The notes under the pieces: model-generated | What the model was told of the DNA's origin: nothing | Databases searched by the model: none | What the model saw: only the letters and a program-made list of their open reading frames with translations | Shown: in pieces, positions 12,576 to 13,126 of the stretch | Layout of the letters: each line of letters starts with the position of its first letter | Position numbering within the stretch: the stretch's first letter is position 1 | Translations under genes and position numbers: made by a program | Assembly: GCA_937943045.1 (NCBI GenBank) | Contig: CALEBN010000045.1 | Location: 1-13,126 of the forward strand | Reading direction: 5' to 3' | Length of the DNA stretch: 13,126 nt | Source: an uncultured Collinsella sp. | GTDB lineage: Bacteria; Actinomycetota; Coriobacteriia; Coriobacteriales; Coriobacteriaceae

Positions 12576-13126
12576 CTACTCCCGGTAGGGCACCCGGTCG
12601 CGCATCACGGCGTATATCGCCCTGAGCCGCTTCCTCGCGACGGCCTTGAGAGCCCTGCCGTGCCCCATGCCCCGCGCCCTGCAGGCTCGATAGTACTCGC
12701 CGTAGCGCCCCGAGGACCTCACCAGGCTGTTGCACGAGAAGATCAGCAGGGACTTGAGCCTCGCGTCGCCGCGCCTGGACGCCCTGACCGACCTCACCGA
12801 CGTGCCGGAGCTCCTCACCCTCGGGGCTATGCCGCAGTACGAGGCCAGGTGGTCGTGGTCCGGGAACCTCCCGATGTCGACCGACACCGCGAGCTGCGCC
12901 GCGGTCCTCGGGCCGATGCCGGGCACGGTGAGCAGGCACGCGTAGGCCTCGTCGCCCTCGAGCAGCGCCGCCGTCTCGGCCTCGAGGGCCCCGGCCTCGT
13001 CGAGGGCCTCCGATATCCGGGCGGCCAGGAACCTGACCTGCCTGTTCTCGGCCTCGACGAGCGCCGGCGGGGGCGCGGTGGAGGCGGCCGCGGCCTCCCC
13101 GGCGGCCTCGGCCCGCGGGCCCCCGG
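12576..13126 (-). CDS. IS110-family transposase, 3' part, cut by window edge
   Basis: The last 182 residues of a transposase are visible; the gene continues beyond the right edge. The frame stays open from 13124 to the TAG at 12576. The visible part begins with an Ala/Glu-rich, probably helical segment (13124-12927). The Transposase_20 domain of IS110/IS116/IS902 elements follows: TVPGIGPRTAAQL, then IGRFPDHDHLASYCGIAPRVRSSGTS, SRRGDARLKSLL and a C-terminal RALKAVARKRLRAIYAVMRD. The Ser in the SSGTS stretch is probably the serine thought to act in catalysis in this family. The N-terminal RuvC-like DEDD domain lies outside the window. A GTG at 12926 is internal to the domain and is not the real start. 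The DNA is clearly more GC-rich than the neighbouring genes, consistent with acquisition from another background. Whether the full gene is intact cannot be told. Confidence 0.92.
   Translation of the reverse strand, partial: GGPRAEAAGEAAAASTAPPPALVEAENRQVRFLAARISEALDEAGALEAETAALLEGDEAYACLLTVPGIGPRTAAQLAVSVDIGRFPDHDHLASYCGIAPRVRSSGTSVRSVRASRRGDARLKSLLIFSCNSLVRSSGRYGEYYRACRARGMGHGRALKAVARKRLRAIYAVMRDRVPYRE
12576..13126 (-). mobile_element. IS110-family insertion sequence, partial
   Basis: Called from the transposase alone. The side of the element downstream of the transposase gene lies between 12472 and 12575 at an unknown base; the other end is outside the window. IS110-family elements encode a structured guide (bridge) RNA in the non-coding part next to the gene. 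In the IS110 subgroup it lies upstream of the gene, so it would be outside the window. Confidence 0.75.

Noticed and set aside
12424..12939. 171-residue minus-strand frame across the terminator and transposase end
   Set aside because: It is a different frame from the transposase domain, and its C-terminal part is simply translation of the terminator stem.
1..13126. CRISPR array, toxin-antitoxin pair, prophage or biosynthetic cluster
   Set aside because: No regularly spaced repeats, no paired small genes and no phage or synthase proteins were seen on either strand; apart from the IS element this is core housekeeping DNA.

Overview
The window looks like a piece of core chromosome from a gut actinomycete of the class Coriobacteriia, most likely Collinsella or a close relative. 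This is inferred from the moderately high GC content with strong G/C third-position bias, the housekeeping proteins, Actinomycetota-style grouping of murI, rph and rdgB, and a MurE of the Lys/Orn-adding lineage. No 16S rRNA or other species marker is present, so the genus is a judgement rather than a reading. The sequence is clean: every housekeeping gene is intact and no frameshift was seen.

Layout from left to right. (1) Positions 1-213 hold a tRNA-like 3' end cut by the window edge, a minus-strand terminator and a minus-strand tRNA-Val(UAC). (2) Positions 214-2082 hold asnB (glutamine-dependent asparagine synthetase) on the minus strand. (3) Positions 2083-2481 form a divergent intergenic region of about 400 bases. 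On the asnB-sense strand it carries a strong intrinsic terminator, whose loop contains the stop codon of a possible 30-codon leader peptide, and a second hairpin close to asnB. (4) Positions 2482-6657 are a plus-strand run: murE-type ligase, a HAD phosphatase, murI and rph, closed by a terminator that resembles a dispersed repeat. (5) Positions 6804-7895 hold rdgB and dtd, three bases apart. (6) Positions 8026-9221 hold veg and ispE, two bases apart, behind their own promoter. (7) Positions 9271-9387 hold tRNA-Pro(CGG) and its terminator. (8) Positions 9395-9793 hold tatA, with a perfect palindrome filling the spacer of its promoter, and a terminator. (9) Positions 9842-12356 hold greA and then lysS, whose product has an extra C-terminal tRNA-binding domain. 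(10) From 12357 to the right edge there are two strong hairpins and then the 3' part of an IS110-family transposase on the minus strand, in visibly GC-richer DNA.

Functionally the window combines cell-wall precursor synthesis (D-Glu by MurI, third-residue addition by MurE, isoprenoid precursor for lipid carrier by IspE), nucleotide and tRNA quality control (RdgB, Dtd, RNase PH), translation and transcription (LysRS, two tRNAs, GreA) and secretion (TatA). I found no phage, CRISPR, toxin-antitoxin or defence locus and no convincing new multi-gene system. The points most worth following up are the possible attenuator ahead of asnB, the LysRS fusion, the palindrome inside the tatA promoter and the repeat-like element after rph.
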